6,223 nucleotides of DNA from W0P28-013 sp963638355 (GTDB lineage Bacteria; Bacteroidota; Bacteroidia; Bacteroidales; Paludibacteraceae), in contig CAVHRT010000098.1 in NCBI GenBank assembly GCA_963638355.1, forward strand, positions 1-6,223, given 5' to 3'. The notes below the pieces were generated by a model. It searched no databases. It was not told where the DNA came from and saw only the letters and a list, made by a program, of their open reading frames with translations. Below are positions 1-3,300 of this stretch, in pieces. Each line of letters begins with the position of its first letter. Position 1 is the stretch's first letter. Position numbers and translations under genes: made by a program.

Positions 1-1
1 T

Positions 2-340
2 GGCGTAACAGGTGCTAATACTAATAACAAAGATGCAACGATTAGTACTACACAATCTGAATGGATGGCATTTACGGTGGTTGGTAACGAAACGGAGTTT
101 CAGCTGAAAAATAGTGCTGGAAATTATGTTGTTGTATATGATGGCAAGTTCCAACTTGTTAGTGATCTAACTTCTGTTAGTTATGGTACTACAAAGTTTT
201 CTTTTGTCGATAGTACAAGTTATTTTATAGGAACAATCGGTACTACAAAATATTGTCTTTTTTGTAATAGTACATTTTATCGTCCGTATAAAGTAAGTAA
301 TATAGGGACTTATACCCAATTCTTTATCTACAAGGAGGCT
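2..340 (+). other. Domain: C-terminal part of a beta-rich ligand-binding-like module (residues 1-113)
   Basis: The first 113 residues contain a W-x-F (SEWMAF) strand, then a LKNSAGNYV strand and, near the end, FYRPYK followed by QFFIYKEA. This pattern (W-x-F, a G-x-Y-V/L strand, then FYRPY and a closing Y-K strand) resembles a module I recall from long Bacteroidales surface proteins, often placed just before a CC linker and Ig-like domains. I cannot name it with a family accession. The N-terminal part is cut by the window edge. The stretch is AT-rich (bases 181-240 about 30% GC) compared with the InlB repeat and FN3 halves. Ligand binding is inferred only. Confidence 0.45.
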
Positions 341-3300
341 TCTACCGCAAACTACATCTCCTCTTGTTGTAGCGACCCAGCGGTGGTAACCATTACACCT
401 GCAAGTACCCTTATAAGTCTCGATGCAAACGATAGGGCTACTACATCGGTTGTGGTTAGCCAAACTGGCGGCTCGAATGGCATGTGGAGTTACAGCGTGA
501 ACCCTGCTACTGCCACATTCGATGGCACAACCTTTACAGCCACGGCTGTTGGTAACTATACGGTTACTGCTACCTATACAAAAAATTGTAACAAGAGTGC
601 TTCTGCCACCATTCGTGTGCAATCCACACCTACAATAGTAATCACGCAAGTGGCTAATCCTGTGGCAATTGCAGTGAATTGTGGCGAAACCGCAGACAAT
701 AACTCATCGGCAAAAATTAGTGGTTATGGTCTGAAAGGTGACATTACGGTTACTGTTGGTTCTGTAACTGGCAATGGCTCTATTACCGTATCTAGCACGG
801 GCGATTCGTATGGCACGAGTGCCACATTCAAACAAACGAACGGAAAGGTTGCCGAAACACCCATATATATAAGGGTGTCGGCCGATGCTCAAAAGGGCAA
901 TCCTATCTCTGCTCTTCTTACCTTTACTAGTTCAAATGCTACAAGCCAAACCCTTACGGTGAATGCCACGGTAACGTGCCAGCAATATACGCTTACATTC
1001 GATGCCAACGGCGGCAGCAATGCGCCAGCCGCACAAAAGTGCTATGGCGGCAGCCCCGTAACTCTGCCCGACCAAGGCAGCATGACCGCGCCTACCAACA
1101 AGGTGTTTGTGGGCTGGAGTACAGACAAAAATGCCACCACGGCACTTGCCTCGTACACAATGCCTACTGAAGATGACGTACTTTACGCCATTTGGCGCGC
1201 GGCCAACTACCAGATTGCGTGCGACGATGTAACTCTTACTACGCAAGCAGGTAACCAAGCCGCCCAAACCGTTACGGTAACGCTCACCGACCAGACCGAT
1301 TACACGGCTAGTGCGGTAAGTGGCAAAAACAAAGACATGTTTACTGCAAATGGTAGCGGCAGCAGCCTTAATGTTACGTTTAATCCGCCCGCAGGCACAG
1401 CCGCAGGCACTTATACCGCCCAAGTTACCCTTACGGGTGCTCTTGGTGGCTCTTGCACCGTTACCCTCACTGGTATAGTGAATTCGCTGGCGGTGATAGA
1501 ATGGGCTTCTGTCTCTTACTGTTATGAGAGTAAGGCAAATCTTGCAATAAATCTTAATGATTACCTCTACAAAGATGGATCGGCCATTACTTCTAATACG
1601 GATGATTTCAGCAATAATTTAACGCTTCTTGATGAAACAACAGGAACCAATATAAGTTTTGGCTCTACAGAAAGTGCATTGGCTACCATTAGCGATGGCG
1701 TGCCAACTGTTACTGTTAATTATGGTAAATTGACCCTCGGTCACACCTATCGCTTGACCTTTAACAATGCGGCTGGCTTAACCGACGCTACTGGCTTGCA
1801 GTACGCCAACGCCACTTGTGAGTTTACCATTAAAAACTGCAGCACGGTAACTATGCTGCCACCTTGCCCCGTTACTACCACGGGCTTCACCGCCAAGTGG
1901 GACAACACTGGCTGCACCGGTACGCAGACACTGAGTGTGTATCAGAAGAGCCAAACCGAAATACTTTCGGCAGTGATGCCATCGAAAGGTAGTACAAATC
2001 TGAATCAATGGAAAACATACACCAATGACTACACAGATAAATGGTTTTACTTCCTTAATAAAGGTAGTCTAACAAAAGATTCCCATGGTGTTATGCTTAA
2101 CAAATCTAGCACTGATGTGTATGTCTATACACCACAACTTGGAAAAATGAACTCCAGCGTAACCATCGATGCAAATACCGAATTGGAAGTTACTGTTGTG
2201 GCGTATAGTAGTACGAACATCAAAAAATTAGGGTGTTTTGCACTCGATGGCGAACCAACCAGCACAACGGGTACAACCGAAGGCTATGCCGTTAATTTTA
2301 ATGGCACAAGTGCTACAAGTTGGACTTCTGATGTGTTGAATGCGACAGAAACCACATTTAGTTTTACTCTATCGGGTGTAACCAGTACTACGCGTTTGGC
2401 GTTTCATGTGGCAAATTATGCCAGTAGTAAAGATTTGTATCTAACCTCCGTCACCATCAAAACCCTGTCGAAATCGAATGCGAAAGATATTTCGGTAGAT
2501 TGTTCGGCTAAAGAGGCGGCGGTTACCGGCCTCACCGCGGGTCAGACCTACTACTACACGCTTGGTAATGGCACGGAGCAGAAGGTAACCACGCGCAGTG
2601 GTGAGCCGGAGTTGGCATTCGACCTTGGCAAGCTCAACATTCAGAGCACCGATGGCGTGTGTGCCACGGGCGTGGTAGATGTGGTTGGCGAGAATGTCTC
2701 GGCCTGCGATGTGAATGTTTCGCTTGCTGGCACAAATAAAGAGATGTTCACGCTCGACACCAGCAACCTCACCTACGATGTAACCACTGGTACGGTGGGC
2801 GGCAGCGTGTCGGTAGAGTTCTGCCCAGGCACGGAGCGCGGTACAAAAACTGCCACGCTCACCATCACTGCCGGCAGCGTAACCAACACCATCGACATCG
2901 AGGGTACCTCGTGCAGCAGCTTCAGCCCAAGCAGCACCACCGTAGGCTCCACCTACGCCGTAGCCAACCTCGGCACCACCATGAGCGGCACCGTGAGTGT
3001 GACGGATCTTGGCAAGGAAGGCGAGAATATACTGACCAACCCAGGGTTTGAAACCGACGCTACTACTGGTTGGACAACCTCGTGGACAAGTGTGCTTACT
3101 GTGGCGCAATCGTCGACGAAAAAACATAGTGGCAGTTATTCGTTGTATGCGTCTAATAGCGGAAAAAGTCGCACACTAGATGGTTACACGGTGTCGTGTC
3201 TGTATAGCAATCAGGTAACGCTCGATGGCGACTACACACTCTCGTTCTATGTCTATTTGCCTAAAAAAGGACAAAAAGATGAATTTTGCTTTGGATTGGT

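Noticed and set aside
983..1198. Leucine-rich-repeat internalin
   Set aside because: The InlB-type B-repeat is present, but there is no leucine-rich repeat array in the window, so the protein should not be called an internalin.
932..1423. 163-codon open frame on the - strand
   Set aside because: It is antisense to the InlB repeat and ASH-like copy B, whose motifs are unmistakable on the + strand. It is explained by codon bias in GC-rich DNA.
2441..3127. 228-codon open frame on the - strand
   Set aside because: It lies wholly opposite the continuous + frame, in a GC-rich stretch where antisense stops are scarce. Its translation (Cys-, Arg-, His- and Gly-rich) resembles no family, and it crosses several clear domains on the + strand.
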